Shown: positions 11,701 to 21,321, counted from the stretch's first letter. The stretch is 64,000 bases of DNA from Paenibacillus oenotherae (GCF_019443105.1 NZ_JAHZIJ010000001.1:744001-808000), one strand, 5' to 3'. The notes: generated by a model not told the origin, from the letters alone. Translations and numbers: made by a program.

Positions 11701-13426
11701 ATTCCGTGCCTGCCAGAAGCAGCTCTGCCCCGCTGTTATCCAGCATGTAGGCTACACGATCTGCCGGATATTCCGGATCGATCGGCACGAATGCGCCGCC
11801 TGCTTTCAGTACGGCGAGCACAGCGGTCACATATTCCGGCGAGCGGCCGCTCATAATGCCGACTGTCTTGCCGGGAGCGACGCCGCGTCCCCGCAGCATA
11901 TGAGCCATCCGGTTTGCTTCCCCATTCAATTCGTCATACGTCAGGCGCTGAGAACCAAACACAACGGCTGCAGCATGAGGCGTGCGGGCCGCCTGCTCTT
12001 CGAACAGAGCATGTATCGTTTGCCCGGACGGATAAGGACAGGCGGTATCGTTGAACGACTGAAGCTGCCCTTCTTCCTCTTCCGTCACCAGACGCATTTC
12101 TCTCACTGGAAGGGCAGAATCAGCAGCCACCTGCTCCGCCAGAGTGCGAAGATGCCCCTCCAGCGCTCCAAGCCGATCCGTATCGTACACCAAAGCGTTA
12201 TAGTTCAGCTTGACGGTCAAGTCCTCTCCCGGCAGCACCATAACGTTGAGATCGTAGCTTGTCTGCTCATACATGCTCACATCGCCCACATCGAAGCCAA
12301 GCGTATCCTCATCGCTCCCGCCGGATACTTCCTTCTCCACGGGGTAATTCTCGAACACGACAATGTGGTTGATCAGATCCTGCTTCAAGGCGGTCAAGCC
12401 CTGAATCTCATAGAGCGGCATATAATCATATCGCTCGGATTGCACGGCGCGGCGCTGTACCTCAGCGGCCAGCTCCGCGAACGTCTCGCTTCCCGATGCC
12501 TGTATGCGCACCGGAATCGTGTTGATGAACAGTCCCACCATCGTTTCAATGCCGGGAACCTCGGAAGGGCGGCCGGATACGACCGAGCCGAACACAATAT
12601 CCTCTGTATGGTTGTAGCGTTGCAGCAGCACACCCCATAGGGTCTGGAACAGCGTGTTCAATGTAATCTGGCAGCTGCTCGCCAGCTCCTGCAGCTTGCG
12701 GGACAGCTCCACTCCGAAGCTGAACCGCAGCTCCGTCCCTTCGTAGTGGCCGTCACCGCCTGCCGGAACGGATTCGCGCCGCGGCAGTGCTGCCTCCTGC
12801 TCATAATCGCCCAGCAGCCCGCCCCAATAGCGCAGCGCTTCTTCCTTGTTCTGTCCTTCCAGCCACTTGATGTAATCGCTGTATGGATATACCGAGCCGA
12901 GTACCGGGGATTCTCCCTTCTTGAGTGAGGCATACACCCCGAACAGCTCGTTGATAATGATGCCGAGACACCATCCATCCATCAGGATGTGGTGGTGGCT
13001 CCATATCATTTCATATTCACGGGCTGCCAGACGGAACACGATCATTCGCGTCGGGATGTCGCGGGACAGGTCGAAGCCTGCCTCGCGATCCTGACGCCGG
13101 AACGCCTCCAATTGTCTCTCCTGCTCTTCCTTCGCAATGCCGGACAGATCCTCCACACGAATGGTGAACGGGCGCTGCTTGAGCACCACCTGAACAGGAC
13201 GCTTCACCTTCTCATGAAGGAAGGTTGTCCGAAACACGTCATACCGGTCAACAATCCGGTTCATGCTCTGCTCGAACAGTGCAATGTCCAGCTCGCCATG
13301 AATACGAACCGTCAATTGTTCAAAATATGTTGCCCCCTCATTCAGCAAGGTATGGAACAGCATCCCTTCCTGCATCGGCGACAAGTAATACATGTCCTTT
13401 ACTTGATCCTTCTTAAACGTTGACAT
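5753..13426 (-). CDS. NRPS, C-A(Pro)-T-C-A(Phe)-T-C
   Basis: This is a 2557-aa bimodular NRPS. The start follows AGAGGTG, 37 bases after the previous stop. It opens with a C domain of the type that accepts a D-residue donor (SPMQEGMLFH near residue 17, HHILMDG near 144), which fits the epimerase ending the previous protein. A1 (core 3 near 620) has pocket D-V-Q-F-I-A-H-V-V, a proline code. Carrier 1 is near 1009. C2 has HHIIADG near 1200. A2 (core 3 near 1675) has pocket D-A-W-T-I-A-A-I-C, the classical GrsA/TycA phenylalanine code. Carrier 2 is near 2058. The protein ends in a third, complete C domain (HHIISDG near 2241) with no A-T after it. That last C domain must work with the next protein, which starts with half a C domain. 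Domain assignments are secure; substrates are predictions from pocket residues. Confidence 0.96.
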   Translation of the reverse strand: MSTFKKDQVKDMYYLSPMQEGMLFHTLLNEGATYFEQLTVRIHGELDIALFEQSMNRIVDRYDVFRTTFLHEKVKRPVQVVLKQRPFTIRVEDLSGIAKEEQERQLEAFRRQDREAGFDLSRDIPTRMIVFRLAAREYEMIWSHHHILMDGWCLGIIINELFGVYASLKKGESPVLGSVYPYSDYIKWLEGQNKEEALRYWGGLLGDYEQEAALPRRESVPAGGDGHYEGTELRFSFGVELSRKLQELASSCQITLNTLFQTLWGVLLQRYNHTEDIVFGSVVSGRPSEVPGIETMVGLFINTIPVRIQASGSETFAELAAEVQRRAVQSERYDYMPLYEIQGLTALKQDLINHIVVFENYPVEKEVSGGSDEDTLGFDVGDVSMYEQTSYDLNVMVLPGEDLTVKLNYNALVYDTDRLGALEGHLRTLAEQVAADSALPVREMRLVTEEEEGQLQSFNDTACPYPSGQTIHALFEEQAARTPHAAAVVFGSQRLTYDELNGEANRMAHMLRGRGVAPGKTVGIMSGRSPEYVTAVLAVLKAGGAFVPIDPEYPADRVAYMLDNSGAELLLAGTELAGAAVPALSAGNCELLPLHRELYAGEPSHNLASSAGSGDLLYVIYTSGTTGQPKGVMLEHRNMVNLLSCVFADTAVPYSAGVLQYTTISFDVCYQEMFSALLAGGTLYLIDNETKRSVEKLAALIREHSIPVLFLPVSFLKFIFNEADYVALFPPCVEHIITAGEQLVVPELLRTYLRERGVTLHNHYGPSETHVVTTLAMGPQDEIAELPNIGRPIANTGIYIMNSGLQLQPVGIVGELFIAGDNVGRGYMGNDVLTAEKFISNPYRSGERMYRTGDLARWLPDGEVQFLGRIDHQVKIRGHRIELGEIESRLLNHAAVTEAAVLPFDDGKGGKYLCAYYAAGNALAAPELRAYMLGALPEYMVPSYFIQLPGLPLTPNGKTDRRALPEPDASLQAGADYVAPTNELEETLAAIWEEILGVARVGMADNFFTLGGHSLKAMTLISRMNKQCNAEVPLKVLFQEPTIAALARYIAGGDGQGTEHESIPQAVPSEVYPVSSAQKRMYVLSGLSAAGTGYNIPGIFMLEGDPHISRLERALHELVNRHESFRTSFHLGDDGEPVQRVHESVRFSVKVSDASGLPEEDLVPEKLAESFIQPFRLDEAPLLRAGLIKLAPNRHLLMLDMHHIIADGVSLSIVMDEFAALYRGEVLAPLRVQYKDFAVWQNGLMASETFRKKEAYWLDQLSGDLPLLDMPTDYPRPAVRSFAGHHLSMKVEPELARELERLAAREGATLYMVMLAAYYGLLYKYTGQTDIIVGTPVAGRTHSDMESMVGMFINTVALRGKPDGGKTFRTLLQEVKALTLQAFEHQDYPFEELPAKLNAARDLGRNPLFDVLFMVQNMAGGAKDPQGLELAPCEFENNVSKFDLTLMAEPSDEGLTLGVEYCTALFKKDTMERLLRYYTELLRNIAARPDLALADIGLLPAEDRALLLEQFNDTAAAFPAERTIPELFAEQAARVPDATAVKLGEELLTYAELNAEAERMAEELRRANVGAESIVGVMMERSVEMIVSMLAILKAGGAYLPIDIDYPADRIRYIAEDSGTRLIVTGRREREKVRSLLGPAMALFVYEDGAAEGVVEGTVTHDRASASSADLAYVIYTSGTTGLPKGTMLEHRGLANLQVYFRDSYGITEGDRIAQFASSSFDASIWETFMALLTGASLHLVPKAALNDYGSFEAFMNEERITVITLPPTFVVHLEPERLPHLRRLITAGSATTRELVQRWLGRVVYVNAYGPTETTICATACEVEESMLNGSGSVPIGRPLPNTAIYIVGRDNGLQPIGVPGELCVGGAGLARGYLNRPELTAEKFVPCPFADGERMYRTGDLARWLPDGSIEYMGRIDHQVKIRGYRIELGEIEASMLKHEAVVEAIALAQHNGQGEAYLSAYYTAEGDIEPSLMRQHLAALLPGFMIPAQLIRVGSMPLTSNGKIDRRALLELADPDQGEGSAYVPPRSATEQKLAAIWGELLGAERVGIHDDFFRLGGHSLKAMSLIARIAQAFDVKLELGELFQRPTLGALASAIDLAERESAAAIVPLPEQPHYAVSAAQRRMYIMHQFEGSGTGYNMPGAMIIEGELDSERLQNAFRTIVRRHEAFRTTFASVGGEPVQIIHEEVPFEISYRVAEEADIDNILREFVRPFDLESAPLLRIGLAMLERNRYVLMFDMHHIISDGVSMGIMIGEFAELYGGRELPELTVQYKDFAAWQNGLFASGEYGRMEAYWCGQFADGVPQLTLPTDYPRPEKRSFEGDSITFAGDSALKQALYKLAEDTGTTLFMVLLAAYNVLLSKYAGQEDIVIGAPVAGRPHADLEHVMGMFVNTLALRNFPQGEMTFSAFLADVKERTLGAFQYQDYPLEQLTAKLGLQRDLSRNPLFDTVFSLQNIQNDAEEIDGLQFMPYESGSSIAKFDLTLSAVEEDEGFRFCFEYATSLFKRETVDRLAQDFLKVLEAAAKDHSVCIADIAMIEAGHLDNVLDEDMQFHF

Positions 13427-13463
13427 CTCACACCTCTTTGACCCTTGTCGGGCATTGGCTTTC

Positions 13464-16400
13464 TCAGTTCAGCTTTTCTCCCAGCAGCTCGAATATATCG
13501 TCCATCTCATCCATCGTGATTCCCTTCGAGCTAACATCGCTCGGCGTCAGCTCCGAATCGCCATGCCCGACGCAATGAGCAATCAAGGCCGTCAGCTGCG
13601 ACCGGAAAATATTCATAAAGCGTTCCATCGTCGTTTCCTTGAATGCCAGACTGTTGTAGTGGCATTTCATCGAAAGGCGTCCGTCCTCGACGATGCCCCC
13701 GAAATTCCATGCAAAGCTGTTCTCGGCGCTTGCGCTTACCGGAGAGCCGTTATCATAGTGGGAGCTGCGGAACGTCTCGTTCGCCACATCCCCGTCAATC
13801 TGACCCAAGTAGTTGAAGCAAATATCAGACTCCAGCTCGAAGCGGAGATCATGCATATCCTTAGGCGTCATATATTTCAAAATGTCGTAGCCGATCCCTT
13901 TGTTCGGCACGGCGCGCAGCTGTTCTTTGGTCAGCTTGATCTGCCGTGACAGATCGCCGGCAGCAGCACCCATATCCAGCACAATCGGATACTGCGATGT
14001 AAACCAGCCCACCGTGCGGGAGATGTCGAGCGCCTCTGCAATCTGCTCCCGTCCATGCGATTCCAGATTGACGCATACACGCTCCATGCCGGACCATTCC
14101 TTGACAGCAAGGCCGAGCGCGGTCAGCAGCAAATCATTGATCTCGGTATTATAGGCGCGGCCCGCTTCCTTCAGCATATGATCGGTCTCCTCCGGGGACA
14201 GCTCGAACCCGGCTGTGCGCAGATCAGAGAACCGTCCTCTTCCCGCCTCCATGTCGCGCGGCAGCGACCCTGCGCCCGCAGACTGGAGTCCCCGCCAATA
14301 GTCAGCTTCCCGCAGCAGAAGCGGGCTTGCTGCATATTGGCGCAGCTGCTCTGACCAGTACAGGAAGGAGTCCGTTTTGAGCGGCAGCACGATTGGCTCG
14401 CCGCCCAGCGCTTGTCCATAGGCCTGCTCCAAATCCTCGAACAGAATCCGCCACGATACGCCGTCGATCACGAGGTGATGGGCGATCAGCAGCAGATGGT
14501 CTCCCTCGCGCGTCCGATAGTGCGCGGTCTGGAGCAGCGGTCCCTGGGACAGCACAATAGAGCTTTGAAGCTGCTCCGCATGACGGGCAAGCGCCGATTG
14601 ATCATCCGTCTCCCCGGTCAAGTCAACATAATGGAACCCGTAGGGGTGTCCGTCTTCCGGTCCGCGATTGTAAGCCTCCATGCTTCCGTCCTCTCTGGAG
14701 CGGAATACGAAGCGCAGCGCGTCATGATGCCGGACGATAGCGTCCAATGCCTGGCGCAGGGCGTTCCCATCGAATCTCTCAGGGCTATACAGCATAACCG
14801 ACTGGTTCCAGTGATGCGCATCCGTATACCCCTGCTGGAAGAACCAATGCTGAATCGGCGTAAGCGCGGCTTCACCTTCCACAGCCCCTTGATCGATAGG
14901 GCGGACAGCGGATTTCAGACGCGCCGCCAGCTCTCCGACAGTCGGATATTGGAACAGATCCTTCATCTCCAGCTTTAACCCGTGCGCGCCCAATCGCGCC
15001 GCCACCTGGATCGCTTTGATGGAATCCCCGCCAAGCGCAAAGAAATTATCGTCGATGCCGACACGCGGGGCACCCAGCACACCCTGCCATATGTCCGCAA
15101 GCAGCTCCTCGCGGATGGATTGCGGTGCGCTGTATGCCGTCCCCGAAGCCATGCTTCTGTCAGGCTCCGGCAGCGCGCGCCGGTCAATCTTGCCGTTGGA
15201 GGTGAGCGGCATTCCCTGAAGCTGGATAAAATGCGCCGGAACCATATAATCCGGCAGCGATGCTTTCGTGAATTCGCGAAGCTCCATCACGGTAAGCTCG
15301 ACATCGGCCACCACATAGGCGCACAGGGCATTGCCGCCCCCGTTCTCGTCATCACGGGCGATCACGATGGTCTCTCTTACACTGTCATGCCGCAAAAGAA
15401 CGGTCTCGATCTCACCCAGCTCAATGCGGTGGCCGCGAATTTTGACTTGATGGTCGATTCGTCCCAAATACTCCATCTCGCCGCTGGCCATTCTGCGGGC
15501 CAAATCACCCGTGCGGTACAATCGCTCCGCCGGCTTGTACGGATTCGGGACGAAGCGCTCCGCCGTCAGCTCCTCGCGGTTCAAGTATCCACGGGCTACA
15601 CCGTCTCCGCCTACATACAGCTCGCCAGCAACACCGATTGGCACAAGCCTTCCATGCGGATCGAAAATATAGCAGGTCAGCGTCGGAATCGGCTTGCCGA
15701 TGTTGCTCACATTAGAAGCGATCTCCTGCTCCGTTATTTCTTTATAGGTAACATGAACGGTCGTTTCTGTAATGCCGTACATGTTGATCAATTTCGTGCC
15801 CGGATATTTGCTGTAATAAGGTCGCAGCATGGCAGGGTTAAGCGCCTCGCCGCCGAAGATGACGTAGCGCAGTGCCAAGCCGCTGTCCTGCCGTCCCGTT
15901 TCCTCGTGAATGAGCGCGTAGAAGGCAGTTGGCGTCTGGTTCAGCACCGTAACTCCCTCGCGGCGCAGCAGGCCGGCGAAATCCTGCGGATTTTGCGCTG
16001 TAAGGCGCGGTACGACAACAACATGGCCGCCGTACAGCAGCGCGCCGTACATTTCCCATACCGAGAAATCAAAGCAGTACGAATGGAACATCGTCCAGAC
16101 GTCCTTCTCGTCGAAGCGGAACGCCAATCGGTCGTTAATGAGCAAGCGGACTACATTCCGGTGCGAGATCATAACGCCCTTGGGACGGCCGGTCGTTCCC
16201 GATGTGTAGATAATGTACGCGAGATCATGCGGCTCATTGACCGTCTCAAGATTGCCGGTATCGCCCTGGAAGGTCGAGCCTTCATCAAGATTGAGAACAG
16301 TGCCTGCCCCGGTTCCGGCTAATGCCAGATACGCCTCTGCGGTCAGAACCGCCTTCGTGCGGCTGTCTTCCATAATGAAGCGGATCCGATCCTCCGGATA

Positions 16401-19400
16401 GGCCGGATCAATCGGCACGTAAGCGCCGCCCGCCTTCAGAACAGCCAGCATGGCAACGACCATGTCGGCGGAACGATCCAGCAGAATGGCCACCAGATCA
16501 TCGCGGCAGACTCCAGCCTCATCCCGCAGCTTTCTTGCCAGTACATTGGCCCGCGCATTCAGCTCGCCGTACGTAAGACGAATATCATCGTATGAAACGG
16601 CAATGCTCTGCGGCCTAAGCACCGCCTGCTGCTGGAACAGCGATACAAGCGTCGCATCCTGCGGATAGGCCGCTTCCGTGTCGTTGAACCCGGTCAGCAG
16701 CTGCTCCTTCTCTTGCGCATTGAGCATATCCAGCTCTGCCAGCGTCGCCGCTGGATCGGCCGTGACCGCCTCCAGCAGCTGGACGTAGTGCCGGGCCAAC
16801 CGTTCGGCGGTTGCCGGACTGTAAAGCGCAGTTGCATATTCGATGCTCAGCAACAGCGTCTCGTCTTCTTGCTCGATTGCGCCGAAGGTCAGATCGAACT
16901 TGGCGATATCGTTGGACTGCGGATAAGCGCTCAGCTTCAAGTCCTCCAGATAAAGATCCGCCTTGTCCATGTTCTGCATCAGGAACATCGTGTCGAACAG
17001 CGGATTGCGGCTCATATCGCGCGTCAGCCCAAGCTTCCCGACCAGCTCCTCGAACGGATACTCGCCATGTCCGAACGCATCCAGACAATGCTCCTTCACC
17101 TCAGCCACAAACTGGCGGAACGCAAGCTCCGGACGCGGGCGGGAACGAAGCGCGAGCGTATTGACGAACAATCCCGCCATCTCGCGCACATCGTCATGCC
17201 CTCTGCCCGCTGACGGCGTGCCTACGACAAAGTCCTCCTGCCCCGAATATTTGGCCAGCAGCACATTGTAGGCGGCCAGCAGCACCATAAACAAGGTGGC
17301 TCCCTCGGTTGCGGACAGCTCGCGCAGCGCGCGCGTCAGCTCCGCTCCGGCAGTGAATTCATAGCGTGCGCCGGCAAAATCGCGAACGAGCGGACGGCTG
17401 TAATCGGTCGGCAGATCCACAGCCGGCACACCGTCCGCGAACTGCTTCAGCCAGAAGGCCTCGTCCTTCTTCACCTGTTCCGCATATTCGCCACCGGATT
17501 GCCATACAGCGTAATCCTTGTACTGAATGGCCAGCTCCGGTAGCGGCTCGCCGCGATACAGAGCAGCCATATCCCGAATCAACAGCCCGATGGATACGCC
17601 ATCGGCGATAATATGATGAAGATCCAGCAGCAGCAGATGCTGCTCTTCCTCCAGACGAACGAGTCCGACCCGCATGAGGGGAGCACTGTCCAGCTGGAAC
17701 GGGCGAATGAATGCCTCTACCAGCCGGTCTGCCTCCTCCCTGCCGGCAGCTTCCATATATTCAATATGAAGCTCGGCGGAAGCGTGAATGCGCTGCACCG
17801 GCTCCTCCCCTGCCATTTCGAAGGAGGTTCGCAGCGGCTCATGCCGCGCGATGAGCGCCTGAAATGCGCTTGCGAGCCGATCCCGCTGGATCGGACCCTC
17901 CAGCAGCAGCGCGTCCGGCATATTGTATGCCGTGCCGACATTCTCGAATTGACCCATAACGTACATACGGCGCTGTCCCGATGAGACGGGGTATGTATCG
18001 CTTGGCTCCGCAGGGGAGATCTCGACAAAGTCGCTGTACTCCCCGTCATCCCCTTCTATATAGCGGGCAATGGCGCGAATGGTCGGCCGCTGGAACAGCG
18101 TCTTGAGCGGCACCTCGGCCTGGAGCTCCTTCTTGAGCCGGGTGACCAGCGTCATCGCTTTCAGAGAATGGCCTCCCAGCTCGAAGAAATCATCCTTAAC
18201 CCCAACACGCTCCACCTGCAAAATCTCCTGCCAGATCGGCGCAAGCTTCGCTTCCAGCAAAGTTCCCGGCGCCGTGTAGGCCCGCTTCGCCCCGCTGCCG
18301 GACTCCGGCGACGGGAGCGCTTTGCGGTCTATTTTGCCGTTCGTCGTGAGCGGCAGCTCATCCATCCGGATGATAAACGCTGGAGACATGTAAGCAGGAA
18401 GCTCAGCGCGCAGCGCTGCTCTTAGCGCCGCCTCATGCCATGCGCCGCCCTCTGCAACGGTCACATAAGCGCATAGCTGCTTGGTGCCGGAGCCGTCCTG
18501 AACCGCCAGTACGACCGCTTCCTCAATGGCGTCCTGCTTGCGCAGCAGCGCCTCGATCTCGCCCAGCTCGATCCGGTAGCCGCGAATTTTCACCTGATGA
18601 TCGGCACGCTCGACGAATTCCAGCTCGCCATCCGCCGTCCACCTGGCCAAATCGCCTGTCCGGTACAATCTTTCACCCTCTGCATAAGGATGCGGCACAA
18701 AGGCCTCCGCCGTCAGCTCGGGCCGATTCCAATAGCCGCGGGCAAGTCCGGTGCCGGAAATGCACAGCTCGCCGACTGCGCCGAGCGGCTGCAGGCGCAG
18801 GTCTGCTCCCAATATCCAAACCCGCGTATTGGCGATCGGGCTGCCGATGGTGATAGGACGGCCGTCTTCAATATGGCGCAGACAGGTCGTAATGACACTG
18901 TTCTCTGTCGGGCCGTATTCATTGACCAGTTCAAGACCGGGATGAATGCCGGCTGCACGCGCCGCAATACGCTCGGACAGCTTTTCCCCTCCCAGTGTGA
19001 CCGCCTTGAGCGTCCCGGCCTCCTCTGGGGTAATGGCATCCAGAATGGCCTGAAACATAGCGGGAACGGTGCTGAAATGCGTAATCCGCTCCCCGGCGAT
19101 CAGCGCCTTCAGCGCCTGCGGGTCTTTCGCCTCTTCATCCTTGGCGAATACAACAGCAGAGCCCGAGATCAGCGGTGCGAAGAATGTGCTGACAAAGGCG
19201 TCGAAAGCGAACGACAGGAACAGCAGCGTCCGGTCCCCGGGGCCAAAGCCGTATTCGCTCTTGCGCCAGAGGAGTGTATTGGCAATGCTGCGATGCTCGA
19301 TCATAACGCCTTTCGGCTTGCCGGTCGTACCCGATGTATAGATGATATAAGCAAGATCATCCGATCCTGTCTGAAGCGGAAGATTCCCGTCATTCCCTGC

Positions 19401-21179
19401 ATATGCGCTTCTGTCGCCCAAATCGATAGCCAGCACGCCCTTGCCCTCTGTTAGGGAAAGGAATGATGTTCCCGCCAGTACGATGCAGGCGCCGCTATCC
19501 TCCAGCAAATAAGCGATCCGCTCCTCCGGATATTCCGGATCAATCGGCACGTAAGCCGCGCCAGCCTTGAGCGCAGCAAGCAGCGCTACGGCCATGTCCA
19601 ATGACCGCTCTGCCAGCACTGCCACGACGCGGCCAGCCGCGCCCTTCTCGCGCAGTGTCCATGCGAGCCGGTTCGCTTCCCGGTTCAGCTCGCTGTAAGT
19701 CAGCTCTCCTCCCGCGCCAATAACGGCAGTTCCGGACGGTGTCGACGCCGCCTGCTTCTCGAACAGCTCATGGATAAGCGGCGATTCCGCGTAATCCTTG
19801 TTGGTGGCGTTGAAACCTTCTGTCAGCAGATGCTTCTCTTCTGCCGCAACGACTTCCAGCTGGGGCAGCTCAATCGCCGGATTGTCCAGAATCTGTGCGA
19901 ACAGTTCGCGAAGATGTCCCTCCACACGATTGACAAAGGAGGCATCGAAGCGATTGCTGTTATAGCTGAATTTGATGGACAGCTCGTCACCGGGAGATAC
20001 GACCACGTTAAGGTCATAGTTCGTTTGCTCGAATACGCGGTCTACATGCGCCTGAAAGCCGATTGCCTCCTCCGCGCTCTGCCCCTCGGCGTCCTTGCCC
20101 AGCGGATAGTTCTCGAAAATAATAATATGGTCCAGCAGCGCCTGCTTCAGCTCCGACTGGTTCTGCACCTCGTACAGCGGCAAATAGCTGTGCGCCTCCA
20201 TCTCGACTGCGCTCGCATGAATTTGCGACAGCAGCTGTGCAAAGGTCTCCACACCCTCCATCTTCACGCGGACAGGAACGGCATTGATGAACAGTCCCAC
20301 CATGCTTTCAATATCCGGCACCTCGGACGGACGTCCGGAGACAACCGAACCGAATACGACATCAGCGGCCATATTGTATTTGCCCAGGAGAACTGCCCAG
20401 ACTGCCTGGAACAGGCTGTTCAGCGTCGTTCCGCAGCCCCGCGCCATCCGGCTCAGCTGCTCCGTAGTTTGCTGGTCGATGATGAATTCGCACTGCTCTT
20501 GGCGGTACTCCTTCTCCTCTGCGCCCTTCAGCCGCCCCGGCAGCGATGCTTGTGCCTCGTAGCCGTCCAGTATGCTCCTCCAATAGGCCAGCGAATCTTC
20601 CTTGCTTCTCTTCTCCAGCCATTTGACATATTCGCTATAGGGATAGACCGTATTTGGCGGAATCGCCTCATTGTTCCTAAGAGCGGCGTACAGCTGGAAC
20701 AAGCGGCTGATGACAACACCAAAGCCCCAACCATCCAGCAGGATGTGATGATGGCTCCACACCAGCCGGTACGTCCGTTCCTCTACGCGGAACAGAGCGA
20801 CTCTAACCAGCACATCCTTGGACAGCTGGAAGCCGCGGCGGCGGTTCTCTTCATTGAAATCCTCCACATGCTTGCGCTGCTCTTCCTCCGCCATTGTGCG
20901 CAAATCCTCGTAATGCAGCCGCGTCTTCCGTTCATGAAAGACAACCTGACGGGGACGCTGCAAATTTTGATGCACAAATACGGTGCGCAGGATGTCGTAT
21001 TCTCCGATAATATGATTCAGACTTTGCTCGAACAGCTCCGGGTCCACATTTCCGGCCAGCGTTGCTTCCATCTGCGTGAAGTAGGCGCTGGACGTTTGAT
21101 CCATGAGGGAGTGGAACAGCATTCCTTCCTGCATGGGCGTAAGAGGGTAAACCTTTTGAATCGCATCCGCCTTAGTCAT
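13464..21179 (-). CDS. NRPS, C-A-T-C-A(Thr)-T-E
   Basis: This NRPS has 2571 aa from the second of two adjacent ATG codons. The GGAGG lies 6 bases from that ATG but only 3 from the first (21182), so 21179 is preferred. C1 is of the D-donor type (TPMQEGMLFH, HHILLDG near residue 142). A1 (core 3 near 614) has pocket D-A-S-S-T-G-E-V-I, which I cannot assign; it looks hydrophobic. Carrier 1 is near 1001. C2 has HHIIADG near 1188. A2 (core 3 near 1659) has D-F-W-N-I-G-M-V-H, the standard threonine code. Carrier 2 has GGDSIKA near 2049, the form usually seen before an epimerase. The E domain (HHLVIDG near 2234) ends the protein, so D-Thr or D-allo-Thr is expected. The acidic C-terminal tail resembles a docking (COM) donor helix. 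Confidence 0.96.
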   Translation of the reverse strand: MTKADAIQKVYPLTPMQEGMLFHSLMDQTSSAYFTQMEATLAGNVDPELFEQSLNHIIGEYDILRTVFVHQNLQRPRQVVFHERKTRLHYEDLRTMAEEEQRKHVEDFNEENRRRGFQLSKDVLVRVALFRVEERTYRLVWSHHHILLDGWGFGVVISRLFQLYAALRNNEAIPPNTVYPYSEYVKWLEKRSKEDSLAYWRSILDGYEAQASLPGRLKGAEEKEYRQEQCEFIIDQQTTEQLSRMARGCGTTLNSLFQAVWAVLLGKYNMAADVVFGSVVSGRPSEVPDIESMVGLFINAVPVRVKMEGVETFAQLLSQIHASAVEMEAHSYLPLYEVQNQSELKQALLDHIIIFENYPLGKDAEGQSAEEAIGFQAHVDRVFEQTNYDLNVVVSPGDELSIKFSYNSNRFDASFVNRVEGHLRELFAQILDNPAIELPQLEVVAAEEKHLLTEGFNATNKDYAESPLIHELFEKQAASTPSGTAVIGAGGELTYSELNREANRLAWTLREKGAAGRVVAVLAERSLDMAVALLAALKAGAAYVPIDPEYPEERIAYLLEDSGACIVLAGTSFLSLTEGKGVLAIDLGDRSAYAGNDGNLPLQTGSDDLAYIIYTSGTTGKPKGVMIEHRSIANTLLWRKSEYGFGPGDRTLLFLSFAFDAFVSTFFAPLISGSAVVFAKDEEAKDPQALKALIAGERITHFSTVPAMFQAILDAITPEEAGTLKAVTLGGEKLSERIAARAAGIHPGLELVNEYGPTENSVITTCLRHIEDGRPITIGSPIANTRVWILGADLRLQPLGAVGELCISGTGLARGYWNRPELTAEAFVPHPYAEGERLYRTGDLARWTADGELEFVERADHQVKIRGYRIELGEIEALLRKQDAIEEAVVLAVQDGSGTKQLCAYVTVAEGGAWHEAALRAALRAELPAYMSPAFIIRMDELPLTTNGKIDRKALPSPESGSGAKRAYTAPGTLLEAKLAPIWQEILQVERVGVKDDFFELGGHSLKAMTLVTRLKKELQAEVPLKTLFQRPTIRAIARYIEGDDGEYSDFVEISPAEPSDTYPVSSGQRRMYVMGQFENVGTAYNMPDALLLEGPIQRDRLASAFQALIARHEPLRTSFEMAGEEPVQRIHASAELHIEYMEAAGREEADRLVEAFIRPFQLDSAPLMRVGLVRLEEEQHLLLLDLHHIIADGVSIGLLIRDMAALYRGEPLPELAIQYKDYAVWQSGGEYAEQVKKDEAFWLKQFADGVPAVDLPTDYSRPLVRDFAGARYEFTAGAELTRALRELSATEGATLFMVLLAAYNVLLAKYSGQEDFVVGTPSAGRGHDDVREMAGLFVNTLALRSRPRPELAFRQFVAEVKEHCLDAFGHGEYPFEELVGKLGLTRDMSRNPLFDTMFLMQNMDKADLYLEDLKLSAYPQSNDIAKFDLTFGAIEQEDETLLLSIEYATALYSPATAERLARHYVQLLEAVTADPAATLAELDMLNAQEKEQLLTGFNDTEAAYPQDATLVSLFQQQAVLRPQSIAVSYDDIRLTYGELNARANVLARKLRDEAGVCRDDLVAILLDRSADMVVAMLAVLKAGGAYVPIDPAYPEDRIRFIMEDSRTKAVLTAEAYLALAGTGAGTVLNLDEGSTFQGDTGNLETVNEPHDLAYIIYTSGTTGRPKGVMISHRNVVRLLINDRLAFRFDEKDVWTMFHSYCFDFSVWEMYGALLYGGHVVVVPRLTAQNPQDFAGLLRREGVTVLNQTPTAFYALIHEETGRQDSGLALRYVIFGGEALNPAMLRPYYSKYPGTKLINMYGITETTVHVTYKEITEQEIASNVSNIGKPIPTLTCYIFDPHGRLVPIGVAGELYVGGDGVARGYLNREELTAERFVPNPYKPAERLYRTGDLARRMASGEMEYLGRIDHQVKIRGHRIELGEIETVLLRHDSVRETIVIARDDENGGGNALCAYVVADVELTVMELREFTKASLPDYMVPAHFIQLQGMPLTSNGKIDRRALPEPDRSMASGTAYSAPQSIREELLADIWQGVLGAPRVGIDDNFFALGGDSIKAIQVAARLGAHGLKLEMKDLFQYPTVGELAARLKSAVRPIDQGAVEGEAALTPIQHWFFQQGYTDAHHWNQSVMLYSPERFDGNALRQALDAIVRHHDALRFVFRSREDGSMEAYNRGPEDGHPYGFHYVDLTGETDDQSALARHAEQLQSSIVLSQGPLLQTAHYRTREGDHLLLIAHHLVIDGVSWRILFEDLEQAYGQALGGEPIVLPLKTDSFLYWSEQLRQYAASPLLLREADYWRGLQSAGAGSLPRDMEAGRGRFSDLRTAGFELSPEETDHMLKEAGRAYNTEINDLLLTALGLAVKEWSGMERVCVNLESHGREQIAEALDISRTVGWFTSQYPIVLDMGAAAGDLSRQIKLTKEQLRAVPNKGIGYDILKYMTPKDMHDLRFELESDICFNYLGQIDGDVANETFRSSHYDNGSPVSASAENSFAWNFGGIVEDGRLSMKCHYNSLAFKETTMERFMNIFRSQLTALIAHCVGHGDSELTPSDVSSKGITMDEMDDIFELLGEKLN

Positions 21180-21271
21180 CATTCACCTCCAAAAAGTTTT
21201 CGCATGACCCTGCGGGTAATCTTAGACTTGACAGGTCTTGCATGCTGGTTATGTAAAATGTCTCTATGTGG

Positions 21272-21315
21272 AGCAGTCGTCTCCCGGCAGCCGCGAAGGG
21301 CTGCCGGAGACTGCT
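21272..21315 (-). other. Strong intergenic hairpin between two NRPS genes
   Basis: Within the 139-base gap after the 6801-aa NRPS, about 17 bases pair (arms 21272-21292 and 21299-21315, short loop) with a GC-rich GTCTCCGGCAGCC-type stem. In the transcribed direction no run of T follows. It is therefore not a standard intrinsic terminator, and is more likely an mRNA stability or processing element, or a partial attenuator. Confidence 0.65.
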
Positions 21316-21321
21316 GCCCCA

